Of a DNA stretch of 35,053 bases, positions 17,135 to 25,624 are shown one piece after another (position 1 is the first letter of the stretch; each line of letters opens with the position of its first letter). Made by a program: the position numbers and the translations under genes. This stretch comes from Phycisphaeraceae bacterium (GTDB lineage: Bacteria; Planctomycetota; Phycisphaerae; Phycisphaerales; Phycisphaeraceae): NCBI GenBank assembly GCA_002716625.1, contig PBAS01000077.1:1-35053 (forward strand). The letters run 5' to 3'. The notes beneath the pieces were generated by a model. It was given only the letters and a program-made list of their open reading frames with translations. It searched no databases and was not told the origin of the DNA.

Positions 17135-17668
17135 ATGGATTTTGGCAATTATCTAACAAGCGATCGTTTCCATCAGGCATGGAACTCCGTGGGGTTTGCT
17201 CGGCGATCGCGGTACTCGTTATTCACGTTTGGTGATACGGATCTGTCATACTATCTCATCTGTGAACCATCTTCTGAGACATCACTCGTGTCGGTTATAC
17301 AAGGGAATGTGAAAATTTCAAAGCCCGTGGTTTACATGCCAGGCAATGCCCCGCCGGAATTGCATAATTTTTTTGAGGATGAGTCAGATGGGGACCTGGT
17401 AGGGTTTTTGATGGCCCGTACTGCCCAGTTTCGGAACATGAAGTTTGATAATAGGATCGGCTCTGGACAACTTGTTAGTGATAGCGTAGAAGAAATCGTA
17501 AACAAGTTGAAATGCAAACTAGATGAGGATGAGGAAGACCGGGTGGCCATTATCACTTCGCCTGCTGGAATGGGCGGTTTGGCGGTGTTGCGTTACAGTC
17601 TGGAACGAATTGCCCACAGTGCACCGGAGAACGTTGCGGAACTGAGGGAGCGAGGATTCTTGCCGTAG
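17135..17668 (+). CDS. Unrecognised 177-residue protein between smc and the acid-sugar kinase
   Basis: No family recognised. There is no signal peptide or membrane segment, and the composition is acidic, notably a Glu/Asp-rich stretch near residues 127-136 (DEDEED). It reads like a mixed alpha/beta domain: a strand-rich first half (YSLFTFGDTDLSYYLICEP, VSVIQGNVKISKPVVYMPG), a linker, and a C-terminal helical part that includes AIITSPAGMGGLAVLRY, glycine-rich but not a Walker loop. It lies 80 bases after smc and is followed after only 2-11 bases by the kinase gene, so coexpression with the kinase/dehydrogenase pair is likely. It is probably real: codon use matches its neighbours and no better frame competes. 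Confidence 0.7.
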   Translation: MDFGNYLTSDRFHQAWNSVGFARRSRYSLFTFGDTDLSYYLICEPSSETSLVSVIQGNVKISKPVVYMPGNAPPELHNFFEDESDGDLVGFLMARTAQFRNMKFDNRIGSGQLVSDSVEEIVNKLKCKLDEDEEDRVAIITSPAGMGGLAVLRYSLERIAHSAPENVAELRERGFLP

Positions 17669-17679
17669 AAGTGGGTGGC

Positions 17680-18855
17680 ATGGCTCAGGATTTCAACTTT
17701 GGTATCGTCGCCGACGACTTGACGGGCGCCTGCGATACGGCCATTAAATTTTCAAAAGGTAATCGGGCGGTTGCTGTAACACATCGGCTGGGATCAATTG
17801 CGCTGCAAAGCTCGTCGGTGCTTGCAGTGAGTACGAACAGTCGCAATGACGAATTCTCGACTGTTTTTTCCAGAACCGTTGATGCTTGTGCCGCAACGGA
17901 AGCAAGTGGCCGTTGCGTGTCATATGTGAAGATTGACTCAGCCTTGCGTGGTTACCCCGGTGCCCAGGTTGGTGCCACGCTGCAGGCTACCGGTCGGAGC
18001 TCGGCAATTATTTCTCCGGCGTTGCCTTCCCATGGGCGGCGTCTTGTTGCAGGTCGGCTCGAGTCGGATTCATGTGCAGAAAACAAAAATATGCACTTGC
18101 CAACCGCCCTGGAAGATCAAGGGCTGCATTCAGTATTGCATATCGGACAGAAATGCGTTCGTGGTGGGGGATCAAACCTGTTGCGACGTTTGCAAGATGC
18201 TCTTCAAGGAGCAGTTCAAGCAATTGTTATTGATGCATCATGTGATGAGGATCTGAAGAACATTGTGGCGGTGTGCCAGTGTCTTCAACCGATGCCCTTG
18301 TTGGTTGGTTCAGCCGGTCTTGCAGGTCAGGTGGCTGCGTTTCACGAGCCGCAAGGTCACGAAATGCGGAATAAGGTTCCAAGCATGCCTAGGTCCAATG
18401 GCTCGTGTATTTTCTTTGTTGGTTCAGATCACCCAACTACCGTCCAGCAATTAGACCGATTCATATCTGAACGTGATCCAGTTATGATTGATACGGACTC
18501 AAGAGACTTGCGGTCTGTGGAGTCTGGATTGCAAAGCGGCGAAGATTTAGTGATTCGGATTCTCTGGGACAAACCCGAGGAGGCATTGACTGAAATCATT
18601 GGGAGTGATCACTGGCCTGGCATTGCAGGGGTATTTGCTTGTGGTGGTGATACGGCACAACTAGTTTGTGATGTGCTTGATGTCCAAGCAATCAACCTAA
18701 AGGGAGAGATTCAGCCTGGTGTTCCATGGGGAGTGTTGATGGGTGGTATTGCGGACGGATGCCATATATCGATGAAATCAGGTGGTTTTGGCGATGAGTT
18801 AACACTTGAGCGGGTCCGGCAGTTTTTTTATGGCCAACCATCTTGTCGAGTGTAA
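17680..18855 (+). CDS. Four-carbon acid sugar kinase family protein (DUF1537, OtnK/DtnK-like)
   Basis: About 391 residues. The opening FNFGIVADDLTGACDTA and YVKIDSALRGYPGAQVGA are the marks of the family that phosphorylates D-threonate or D-erythronate at the 4-position with ATP. The C-terminal half carries the nucleotide-side motifs VFACGGDTAQLV and MGGIADGCHISMKSGGFGD. In characterised systems this kinase works with a PdxA2-type dehydrogenase, which is exactly the next gene here, six bases downstream. The substrate (threonate, erythronate or another acid sugar) cannot be told from sequence. ATG at 17680 is taken as start; GTG at 17671 is also open. Confidence 0.87.
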   Translation: MAQDFNFGIVADDLTGACDTAIKFSKGNRAVAVTHRLGSIALQSSSVLAVSTNSRNDEFSTVFSRTVDACAATEASGRCVSYVKIDSALRGYPGAQVGATLQATGRSSAIISPALPSHGRRLVAGRLESDSCAENKNMHLPTALEDQGLHSVLHIGQKCVRGGGSNLLRRLQDALQGAVQAIVIDASCDEDLKNIVAVCQCLQPMPLLVGSAGLAGQVAAFHEPQGHEMRNKVPSMPRSNGSCIFFVGSDHPTTVQQLDRFISERDPVMIDTDSRDLRSVESGLQSGEDLVIRILWDKPEEALTEIIGSDHWPGIAGVFACGGDTAQLVCDVLDVQAINLKGEIQPGVPWGVLMGGIADGCHISMKSGGFGDELTLERVRQFFYGQPSCRV

Positions 18856-18861
18856 AAGCCT

Positions 18862-19833
18862 ATGTCCGAAAACTGTATGACGATCGCCGTGACTATTGGG
18901 GACCCAGTTGGCATCGGACCGGAAGTTGTCGCCAAAGCATTGGCTGATCCGCATGTTGCATCATTGGCAAACTGGATTGTCCTAGGCAGTCAGCAGGTGA
19001 TGAACCGGCAACCAGGCTGGCCCCCAACTTCAGCTCGTGTTGATCTTGCGGATATGGGGCAACCTGGTGAAGATGACTGGGAGGTGGGAGCAGTAAATCC
19101 CGCTTGTGGTAGAGCAGCATTGGAATATGTGCGTCGCGCTACCCAGATGTGCATCGACGGTCATGCAACTGCGATGGTTACGGGTCCAGTTAATAAAGAG
19201 GCTGTAACTTTAAGCGGGGAACTATTTTCGGGGCACACGGAATTTATTGCGCAACAATGCAAAGCGGATTCGCCAAGAATGCTGCTGGTTAATGATCAGC
19301 TTCGCGTGTTACATGTTACGACGCATATTCCATTGCGCGAAGCATGCCAACTGACAATGGGCCGTGTGCTACAGACGATTGAACTGGGTGTAATGGCCTT
19401 ACAGCAACTTGGTGTCCAGCAGCCACGAATTGGTGTATGCGGTTTAAATCCTCATGCAGGTGAGAATCGGATGTTCGGTGATGAAGATGATCTGGTGATC
19501 GCGCCTGCGGTTGCTGGTGCTTGTCAAACCGGCATTGATTGTCATGGACCATTGCCAGCCGATACGGTATTTCACAAAGCCGTTCGTGGGGCTTATGACC
19601 TGGTGATCGCAATGTATCACGATCAGGGCCATATTCCCATAAAACTCCTCGATTTTGAAAATACGGTTAATGTATCATTGGGACTACCTATCATTCGCAC
19701 GTCCGTAGATCATGGCACCGGTTTTGATATTGCGGGTAAAAATCAGGCAGATCCGGCCAGCATGAAACAAGCTTTGCGTATGGCCGTTCGCCTTGCCGCG
19801 TCACAGCGTGATGCGCATTGTACTGAAGACTAG
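18862..19833 (+). CDS. pdxA: PdxA-family 4-phospho-hydroxyacid dehydrogenase
   Basis: A 323-residue NAD-dependent oxidative decarboxylase. Motifs are AVTIGDPVGIGPEVVAKAL, VTGPVNKEAV, FSGHTEFIA, VLHVTTHIPL, GLNPHAGENRMFGDED and AMYHDQGHIPIKLLDF, which include the three metal-binding His sites. PdxA oxidises 4-phosphohydroxy-L-threonine in pyridoxal phosphate synthesis; the PdxA2 branch oxidises 4-phospho-D-threonate or D-erythronate to dihydroxyacetone phosphate. Six-base spacing to the DUF1537 kinase points to the second, catabolic role, but planctomycetes could use one enzyme for both. No pdxJ is nearby. The symbol is given for family, not proven substrate. Confidence 0.9.
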   Translation: MSENCMTIAVTIGDPVGIGPEVVAKALADPHVASLANWIVLGSQQVMNRQPGWPPTSARVDLADMGQPGEDDWEVGAVNPACGRAALEYVRRATQMCIDGHATAMVTGPVNKEAVTLSGELFSGHTEFIAQQCKADSPRMLLVNDQLRVLHVTTHIPLREACQLTMGRVLQTIELGVMALQQLGVQQPRIGVCGLNPHAGENRMFGDEDDLVIAPAVAGACQTGIDCHGPLPADTVFHKAVRGAYDLVIAMYHDQGHIPIKLLDFENTVNVSLGLPIIRTSVDHGTGFDIAGKNQADPASMKQALRMAVRLAASQRDAHCTED

Positions 19834-20126
19834 GGATTTTCTGGAATATTGGCTTTTTCTCTTATGCTCCAGTTGTTGAACTTTTCTGAAGGTAATTGTT
19901 ATGCATCTGGGACTGTAGGGGGTAAGGGTCGAAAGAAGATGGGCGTTGATGGACATCAGATCTGTAGTTGGCCGATGCGTTATTGGCGTATCTTTTTGGT
20001 TTGGCCCAGAAGGCATTTCGTGGCTATCTGTTTCAAGTCATCGTGTTCGATAAACCTGCTGAATGGGGTGTTATTTTGCGGGCATCATGCTTGGATCGGT
20101 AGCAGAACACGATTGGGGGTTGATCG
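19834..20126 (+). promoter_or_regulatory. Leader and presumed promoter region of the mrp operon, with a 9-bp inverted repeat
   Basis: 293 bases without a gene. ATCGTGTTC (20040-20048) is the exact reverse complement of GAACACGAT (20105-20113), with a shorter TGCT/AGCA pair (20057-20060 with 20101-20104) inside. The 3' arm ends just before the G-rich ribosome site of mrpA. A TTGAAC (19876-19881) with TTATGC 17 bases later is a weak promoter candidate. A single 9-bp repeat at this range can occur by chance. Confidence 0.3.
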
Positions 20127-22484
20127 ATGAGCGACCTGGAACATGTCTTGCCGGCAATTGTATTTCTACCTTTTGTGGTAGCAATTTTCACGCTTCTAGT
20201 TGGCCGACTGATTGGCAGGCAGGCAGGGTGGCTGATGGTTTTGTCGTCGGTGACGGCATTTGCTGGTTCCCTATGGTTATTCATCCACCAGCAAGTTCAC
20301 GATAGGGTGGTGCCGGTATTCACCTTTGCCTGGTTGCCGGATCTGAACATTCATTTGAACCTTCGAGCTGATCCGTTTGGACTTTTTTTTGCAATGTTGA
20401 TCGCGGGTATCGGTGTGCTCGTGGGTATTTATTCACTCGGCTATATTCCCCGATTGGCCACGGGCCGCATTGGGCGATATTACGCCGCCCTCATTGGATT
20501 TATGGGTTCAATGTTGGGCATTGCATTAGCAGACGATCTGTTTCTGCTTTTTGTATTTTGGGAAGTCACCAGCATTACATCATTCCTTTTGATTGGCTTT
20601 TGGTATGAGCAGGACAAGGCACGCAAGGGGGCTTTGACCGCTTTGCAAATTACCGCTCTGGGCGGGTTGGCAATGATGGCCGGCTTTGTGCTTGTTGGAG
20701 AGGCGACCGGAACATATCAAATCAGCATGTTGGCCTCCCAGGAGGTGTTGCGGCAACAACTGGCAGATTCACCATTGTTTATGCCCGCGCTTCTGTTGGT
20801 TTTTGTGGGGGCATTCACGAAATCAGCTCAAGTCCCCTTTCATTTTTGGCTACCCAATGCCATGGTTGCTCCGACGCCGGTGTCAACATATCTGCATGCA
20901 GCGACGATGGTGAAAGCGGGCGTCTTTCTGATCGGTCGCATGTTGCCGATCTTCAATCAGTCCGCGTGTTGGTCGCCAATTCTGATCACTGTAGGCCTGC
21001 TGACTTTTTTCGTGGGTGCATACCAGGCGTTCAGGGAAAATGATTTGAAAGGAATGTTGGCTCGGACAACAATTTCAACACTCGGGTTGGTGATGATGAT
21101 TTATGGTCTCAATGCTGCGAGCCAGGATGCATTGCAGATTTTCAATCATGCCGCATACAAGGGCGCACTGTTTTTGGTGGTTGGTATCGTCGAACACGCG
21201 ACACATACACGGGATATTCGAAATCTTGGTGGTTTACGAAAGAAGATGCCCACCGTTTTTGTCCTGTGCCTGCTGTCCGGGTTATCGATGGCAGGGTTGC
21301 CCCCATTTTTTGGATTTATTGCCAAAGAGGCCCTATATGCCGAGTTGCTTCATAATGTCTTTCTGCACAACAGGCCGTTTCTGCAGTGGTTTGTAATTGG
21401 TACATGTGTATTAGCCAACGCCTTCATTTTTGCGGTTAGCTTCAGGCTGATTTTTGGCGTATTTCTGGGGCCATTGAGCGACAAGGCTCAGGATGTACAC
21501 CCTCCATGTGCTTTTCTTTGGATTCCTCCCGCAATTCTGGCTGTGGTGACGGTTGCAGTTGGGATCAGCAGTGCTTGGCCTTCGACACAGAACTTGATGA
21601 ACATGCTGTCATCAGAGGTGCATGCGGAGGTTCATGTTTCCCTATTTCCATCAGTAGATCACCTGGGTCCACTGATCCTCTCGTGTTGCACGATTGGAAT
21701 TGGCATTCTGATTTTCAAAGCTCGTGGAGTGGTGGGGCAAGCCCAGCGTCAGTTTGATTTGTTGCCTGCAATGCAAACTGTATGGGACGGGTTTCTGAAC
21801 GGCGTGACGTGGTTTGCCGAATGTTTCGTCCATCATTGGCAAAATGGTTCAATGCGCTGGTACTTTTCCGCGATTTTACTTTTCTTTGTGGGTTTGAGTA
21901 TCTTGGCGATTTCCTATTTCCGGTTGTCCTTTGATCTTGTGCCGATCAGTCTGAGCCAGATGCCATGGAGTGGTTTGAGTTTGTGTGTCCTGCTCGTTAT
22001 TACCGTGGTAACGGTCGTGGTGGCACAGACACGATTGGGTGCAGCAATTGCCTTGACCGCTACCGGGTTTCTCGTGGCCCTCATCTTTGTAGTCTATCGG
22101 TCGCCGGACATCCTGCTGACACAGATCTTGATCGAATCAGTCTCGACGATCTTCATTTTATTGATCCTGTTTTATATGCCGTCATTCAAGAAGGATCGCC
22201 TGCGACCGGCCCAGAAGATGTTGAACCTTGGGATTTCTTGTGCGGTTGGGGTGACGATGTTCATATTCGTGCTGTTTGCCACCAGTTTGCCATTCAGGGA
22301 GACAGAGAATCTGGCGGGTGAATATCTAAGTCGGGCATTTCATGGTGCCGGTGGTCAAAATGCTGTAAACGTCATCATCGTGGATTTCCGTGCAGTTGAC
22401 ACGATGGGCGAGATTACGGTGTTGGTTGTGGTTGGTTTGTGCATTTTTGGCCTGTTGCGTACGCGAAGGAGAATGCAGTTATGA
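20127..22484 (+). CDS. mrpA: Na+/H+ antiporter subunit MrpA
   Basis: A 785-residue polytopic membrane protein and the largest subunit of the multi-subunit Mrp cation/proton antiporter. The first about 480 residues are the NuoL-like proton channel: the conserved membrane Glu lies in FVFWEVTSITSFLLIGFWYE (E146), then SAQVPFHFWLPNAMVAPTPV and the Lys-bearing MVKAGVFLIGR and AAYKGALFLVVGI segments. The C-terminal part holds the MbhD/MbhE-like segments (AIALTATGFLVALIFVVYR, ILLTQILIESVSTIFILLI, VNVIIVDFRAVDTMGEITV). It starts at ATG with a G-run ribosome site and overlaps mrpB as ATGA. First gene of the complete A-G operon. Confidence 0.97.
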   Translation: MSDLEHVLPAIVFLPFVVAIFTLLVGRLIGRQAGWLMVLSSVTAFAGSLWLFIHQQVHDRVVPVFTFAWLPDLNIHLNLRADPFGLFFAMLIAGIGVLVGIYSLGYIPRLATGRIGRYYAALIGFMGSMLGIALADDLFLLFVFWEVTSITSFLLIGFWYEQDKARKGALTALQITALGGLAMMAGFVLVGEATGTYQISMLASQEVLRQQLADSPLFMPALLLVFVGAFTKSAQVPFHFWLPNAMVAPTPVSTYLHAATMVKAGVFLIGRMLPIFNQSACWSPILITVGLLTFFVGAYQAFRENDLKGMLARTTISTLGLVMMIYGLNAASQDALQIFNHAAYKGALFLVVGIVEHATHTRDIRNLGGLRKKMPTVFVLCLLSGLSMAGLPPFFGFIAKEALYAELLHNVFLHNRPFLQWFVIGTCVLANAFIFAVSFRLIFGVFLGPLSDKAQDVHPPCAFLWIPPAILAVVTVAVGISSAWPSTQNLMNMLSSEVHAEVHVSLFPSVDHLGPLILSCCTIGIGILIFKARGVVGQAQRQFDLLPAMQTVWDGFLNGVTWFAECFVHHWQNGSMRWYFSAILLFFVGLSILAISYFRLSFDLVPISLSQMPWSGLSLCVLLVITVVTVVVAQTRLGAAIALTATGFLVALIFVVYRSPDILLTQILIESVSTIFILLILFYMPSFKKDRLRPAQKMLNLGISCAVGVTMFIFVLFATSLPFRETENLAGEYLSRAFHGAGGQNAVNVIIVDFRAVDTMGEITVLVVVGLCIFGLLRTRRRMQL

Positions 22485-22894
22485 ATAACTCGCCTATTCT
22501 TCGAACCGTGGTGCGGGTTGCCGTCCCGATTACGATAATTGTTTCACTACGGATTTTTTTTCAGGGTCATAGCCAGCCGGGCGGAGGCTTTATCGCCGGT
22601 GTGTTGGTTGCTGCTGCGGGGGCAATGTACTTGTTGGGATTTGGAATTGAACGTGCGGCGCGTTGGGCATGGTGGAAGATATCCGTCATCGGGTTACTTG
22701 TGTCCGTATTTACCGGAACAGTGCCATTGTTGCTTGGGCGATCATTTATGGACCATGCGGTTTGGCAAAGACATCTTCCTGTCATGGGTGACATTCACCT
22801 TTCAAGCGCAATACTTTTTGATGTTGGCGTGTATCTGATCGTGTTCGGGACGTTAATGACTATCTTTGTGGAACTAGGCCAGGAGGGTCGTTGA
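22481..22894 (+). CDS. mrpB: Na+/H+ antiporter subunit MrpB
   Basis: A 137-residue membrane subunit with four predicted spans. The family marker is IFFQGHSQPGGGFIAGVLVA, a stretch shared by MrpB and the C terminus of fused MrpA proteins. The frame stays open 14 codons upstream, but the ATG at 22481 overlaps the mrpA stop (ATGA) and has AAGGAG at the right distance, so it is chosen. It directly abuts mrpC. Having MrpB separate from MrpA marks the seven-gene (group 1) operon type. Confidence 0.95.
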   Translation: MNNSPILRTVVRVAVPITIIVSLRIFFQGHSQPGGGFIAGVLVAAAGAMYLLGFGIERAARWAWWKISVIGLLVSVFTGTVPLLLGRSFMDHAVWQRHLPVMGDIHLSSAILFDVGVYLIVFGTLMTIFVELGQEGR

Positions 22895-23266
22895 ATGGAA
22901 TTGCTGATTGCTATTGTGATTGGTGTTCTGTTCGGTGGTGGTACCTACCTGATTTTGCGGCCAAGCCTGATCCGTGTCGTGATGGGATTGGCCTTATATT
23001 CAAACGCTGCCAACCTTGTGATGATTGCCTGTGGCGGCTATTCCCCAGACAGAACTGCGCCGTTTGTGAATTCGGATACAAACTCTATTTCGACCCTGAT
23101 GGATCCACTGCCACCGGATTTTATTTTGACGGCGATTGTGATCAGTTTTGCTGTGAACGCACTGTTTTTGACCACGTGCTATTTCGTCTATCTGGACCAT
23201 GGTACAGATGATCCGGGGCAATTGCCGGTCAACAAATTAAAGGTGGAAAATGATTTCGTGGAGTAG
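22895..23266 (+). CDS. mrpC: Na+/H+ antiporter subunit MrpC
   Basis: A 123-residue NuoK-like subunit with three membrane spans. FGGGTYLILRPSLIRVVMGLALYSNAANLVMIA and DPLPPDFILTAIVISFAVNAL are the conserved MrpC segments; the second contains the PLPQALVLTAIVI-like motif, here with PPDFILTAIVI. The ATG follows the mrpB stop without a gap and has GGAGGG upstream. It is followed by the only sizeable gap in the operon (119 bases), which contains the structured element described separately. Confidence 0.95.
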   Translation: MELLIAIVIGVLFGGGTYLILRPSLIRVVMGLALYSNAANLVMIACGGYSPDRTAPFVNSDTNSISTLMDPLPPDFILTAIVISFAVNALFLTTCYFVYLDHGTDDPGQLPVNKLKVENDFVE

Positions 23267-23268
23267 CT

Positions 23269-23359
23269 GGAAGTCTTACTTGGTGGCCAAGTCGCATAAT
23301 CCGATTCTGCATTGGTCATATGAAGAACCAGCAATCATGATTATGAAGCAAAGACTTCC
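23269..23359 (+). promoter_or_regulatory. Nested inverted-repeat RNA element (three-way junction) between mrpC and mrpD
   Basis: P1: GGAAGTCTT (23269-23277) pairs perfectly with AAGACTTCC (23351-23359). Immediately inside, P2 is the hairpin ACTTGG-TGG-CCAAGT (23278-23292). After CG, P3 is CATAATC (23295-23301) with GATTATG (23339-23345), continued by GATT (23303-23306) with AATC (23333-23336) and TGGT (23313-23316) with ACCA (23327-23330). All helices are compatible, with no unpaired base between P1 and P2. The element fills the gap from two bases after the mrpC stop to just before the mrpD ribosome site (GAGG at 23374-23377). A cis-regulatory RNA or a small MITE-like repeat are the main readings. 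Confidence 0.6.
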
Positions 23360-23385
23360 TGATCAGCCTTGTTGAGGATTATTTA

Positions 23386-24981
23386 ATGAATCTTCTGGTG
23401 TTACCCATTCTTGTCCCCTTATTCACCGCGCTGTTGGTTGCGTTATTGAATGGCCGGGGGATGTTGCAAAAAGTAGTTAGTTTGGGTTCGTGTCTATGGT
23501 TAACTGGCTTTGTGTTCTGGCTATTGTTGCATGTGGATAAGTCCGGTATTGAATCGATGTGTTTTGGGGGTTGGGAGGCTCCATTTGGAATTGTATTTGT
23601 GGCCGATCGACTGGCTTGCATCATGCTTTGCCTGTCAATGCTGGTCGGTACGGTGGTCCTGGTGTACACCTTTTGGACAGTAACCGATATCCAGCAGAAA
23701 TATTTCTTTTACCCCCTATTCCAGATCGTCTTGTTGGGGGTGAATTGGTCATTTTTGTCCGGCGATCTATTCAATCTTTTTGTGGCCTACGAAGTCATGC
23801 TGGTTGGTTCGTATGGCATGATGATGGTTGGTGCCAACAGGGGCCAGGTTCTTCAGACCATGAAGTACATTGCCATTAACACAATCGGCTCAACGCTGTT
23901 CGTGGTTGGTTGTGGATTGCTTTATGCGACCGTGGGAACCTTGAATTTTGCCGACCTGGCACAGAAGACTGCGACATTAAGCGGTAGCCGCGCTGGACTG
24001 GTGACAGCCATATCGATGGTGCTACTGGTGGTGTTTGCGATGAAGACAGCAACATTCCCCTTGTTCTTCTGGCTGCCTGATTCCTACCCGGTGGTACCTG
24101 CAGGTGTCAGCGGCTATTTTGCGGGCCTGTTGACAAAAGTGGGCGTCTATTCGCTGCTGCGTGTTTTCATTATGGTGTTTCGGCAGGATGGACACGTATT
24201 TTCGATTAACGTGTTGTTGGTTCTGTCGGGCTTTACGATGTTGCTGGGCGTTTTAGGTGCGATGTGCCAATGGGATATACGGCGGATTCTATCGTGGCAC
24301 ATCATCAGTCAGGTTGGATACATGGTGATGGGGGTTGGCCTGGCAGCAAATCCCATGATCGCTGAGGTTGCAATTGCCGGTACGATTTTCTATATCGTCC
24401 ACCACATTATTGTTAAGTCCAGCCTGTTTCTGATTGGTGGAATTGCTGAGCGAGTTAGTGGCACCCAGGAAATAAGAAAAATGGGTGGGTTGTTGGATAT
24501 GGCGCCTGGTGTGGCACTCCTGTTCATTGTCGCTTCATTATCCTTGGCAGGCATGCCGCCGTTTTCGGGGTTCCTCTGCAAGTTGGTGCTGATCCGTGCA
24601 GGATTGACAGGTGGCAATTATCTGATTGTGTTCGTGGCACTTGTAACGGGATTTTTAACCCTTTATTCAATGACAAAAATCTGGTCCTATGCGTTTTGGC
24701 GCAATCAATGCCACAAGGTCGTTGGATTCAACTATCGCGGGATGATGGCCCCCACGGCTATTTTGGTTGTTATGACAATCCTTATGGGTTTATATGCTCA
24801 ACCATTCCTGTCACTTGGTCAGCGTGCGGCAAGAAGTGTACTTGATCCGCAAGGGTACATTGCAGCGGTATTGGGTTCCGGCGACGAGGAGCCTGTCGCG
24901 GACACACCACTTGAGGTCAGTGAACCATCACGGGACCCGATGCGGCTGGTTTGTGGTCAACCAAAGGAGCATCGCAGATGA
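23386..24981 (+). CDS. mrpD: Na+/H+ antiporter subunit MrpD
   Basis: A 531-residue polytopic subunit homologous to NuoN/NuoM. Seen are the conserved membrane Glu (E136) in LFNLFVAYEVMLVGSYGMM, then MKTATFPLFFWLPDSYPVVP, GLLTKVGVYSLLRVF, HIISQVGYMVMGVGL, VHHIIVKSSLFLIGGI and SLAGMPPFSGFLCKL, in family order. GAGG nine bases upstream supports the ATG. It overlaps mrpE as ATGA. The hydrophilic C-terminal 45 residues (GSGDEEPVADTPLEVSEPS) extend past the last span and are probably cytosolic. With MrpA it forms the proton/sodium pathway of the complex. Confidence 0.97.
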   Translation: MNLLVLPILVPLFTALLVALLNGRGMLQKVVSLGSCLWLTGFVFWLLLHVDKSGIESMCFGGWEAPFGIVFVADRLACIMLCLSMLVGTVVLVYTFWTVTDIQQKYFFYPLFQIVLLGVNWSFLSGDLFNLFVAYEVMLVGSYGMMMVGANRGQVLQTMKYIAINTIGSTLFVVGCGLLYATVGTLNFADLAQKTATLSGSRAGLVTAISMVLLVVFAMKTATFPLFFWLPDSYPVVPAGVSGYFAGLLTKVGVYSLLRVFIMVFRQDGHVFSINVLLVLSGFTMLLGVLGAMCQWDIRRILSWHIISQVGYMVMGVGLAANPMIAEVAIAGTIFYIVHHIIVKSSLFLIGGIAERVSGTQEIRKMGGLLDMAPGVALLFIVASLSLAGMPPFSGFLCKLVLIRAGLTGGNYLIVFVALVTGFLTLYSMTKIWSYAFWRNQCHKVVGFNYRGMMAPTAILVVMTILMGLYAQPFLSLGQRAARSVLDPQGYIAAVLGSGDEEPVADTPLEVSEPSRDPMRLVCGQPKEHRR

Positions 24982-25331
24982 AATGGTGCATTTATTTCTT
25001 TCGATATGTACTGGTGTTTGTTAGAGAACTGATCTTCGCAAACATCCAGGTGGCCCGGTTGGTCATGCGTCCCCAGTTGAAAATTCGACCAGGGTTTCTA
25101 GCCATTCCAATGGAGGCGCAATCTGATTTTGAGGTCACCAGCTTGGCGAACTCGATCACGCTGACGCCCGGGACGATTTCCGTACACGTGCCGAAGGATC
25201 GTCGCGCGATCGTGATTCACGTGTTGGACATCGGTGAAGATCCCGAGAAAGTCCGGCAGAATATTAAACAGATGCTCGAAGCCAACCTGCTCAAATGGAC
25301 GCGAGCAAGAGATTCCCTGGTAGGAGCCTAG
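24978..25331 (+). CDS. mrpE: Na+/H+ antiporter subunit MrpE
   Basis: A 117-residue subunit. The N-terminal part is membrane-associated (WCIYFFRYVLVFVRELIFANIQVARLV), followed by the conserved soluble domain RPGFLAIPM, EVTSLANSITLTPGTISVHV and VIHVLDIG. The frame is open upstream, but the ATG at 24978 overlaps the mrpD stop (ATGA) with AAAGGAG eight bases before it. MrpE is needed for assembly or stability of the antiporter in studied bacteria. Two bases separate it from mrpF. Confidence 0.95.
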   Translation: MKWCIYFFRYVLVFVRELIFANIQVARLVMRPQLKIRPGFLAIPMEAQSDFEVTSLANSITLTPGTISVHVPKDRRAIVIHVLDIGEDPEKVRQNIKQMLEANLLKWTRARDSLVGA

Positions 25332-25333
25332 GT

Positions 25334-25624
25334 ATGCCTGAGGTTGCAACGAGTGCTTTTTTGCAGAACGTGTGCATGATTTGCCTGACGGCTTTGTTGA
25401 TCAGTGGTGGTATGTGCGTATATCGCATTATCATCGGCCCAAAGGCCGCAGATCGTGCCGTGGCCCTCGATACGCTTACCAGTGTATTCATCGGGGGCAT
25501 CTGCGCGTTGTGCATTATGTGGAAGCAGACATTTTATTTTGATGCGGTTTGGATTCTGACCCTCGTGGGTTTTCTTGGGTCTGCGGTCATTGCTAAGTAT
25601 CTGGAGAAAGGTCGGGTATTCTGA
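25334..25624 (+). CDS. mrpF: Na+/H+ antiporter subunit MrpF
   Basis: A 96-residue subunit with three membrane spans. MCVYRIIIGPKAADRAVALDTL is the MrpF hallmark (G-P-x-x-x-D-R segment), followed by FYFDAVWILTLVGFLGSAVIAKYLEKG. The ATG at 25334 with GGAG seven bases upstream is preferred over an ATG 39 bases earlier inside mrpE, which would add a polar tail absent from the family. The stop overlaps the mrpG start by one base (TGATG). Confidence 0.95.
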   Translation: MPEVATSAFLQNVCMICLTALLISGGMCVYRIIIGPKAADRAVALDTLTSVFIGGICALCIMWKQTFYFDAVWILTLVGFLGSAVIAKYLEKGRVF

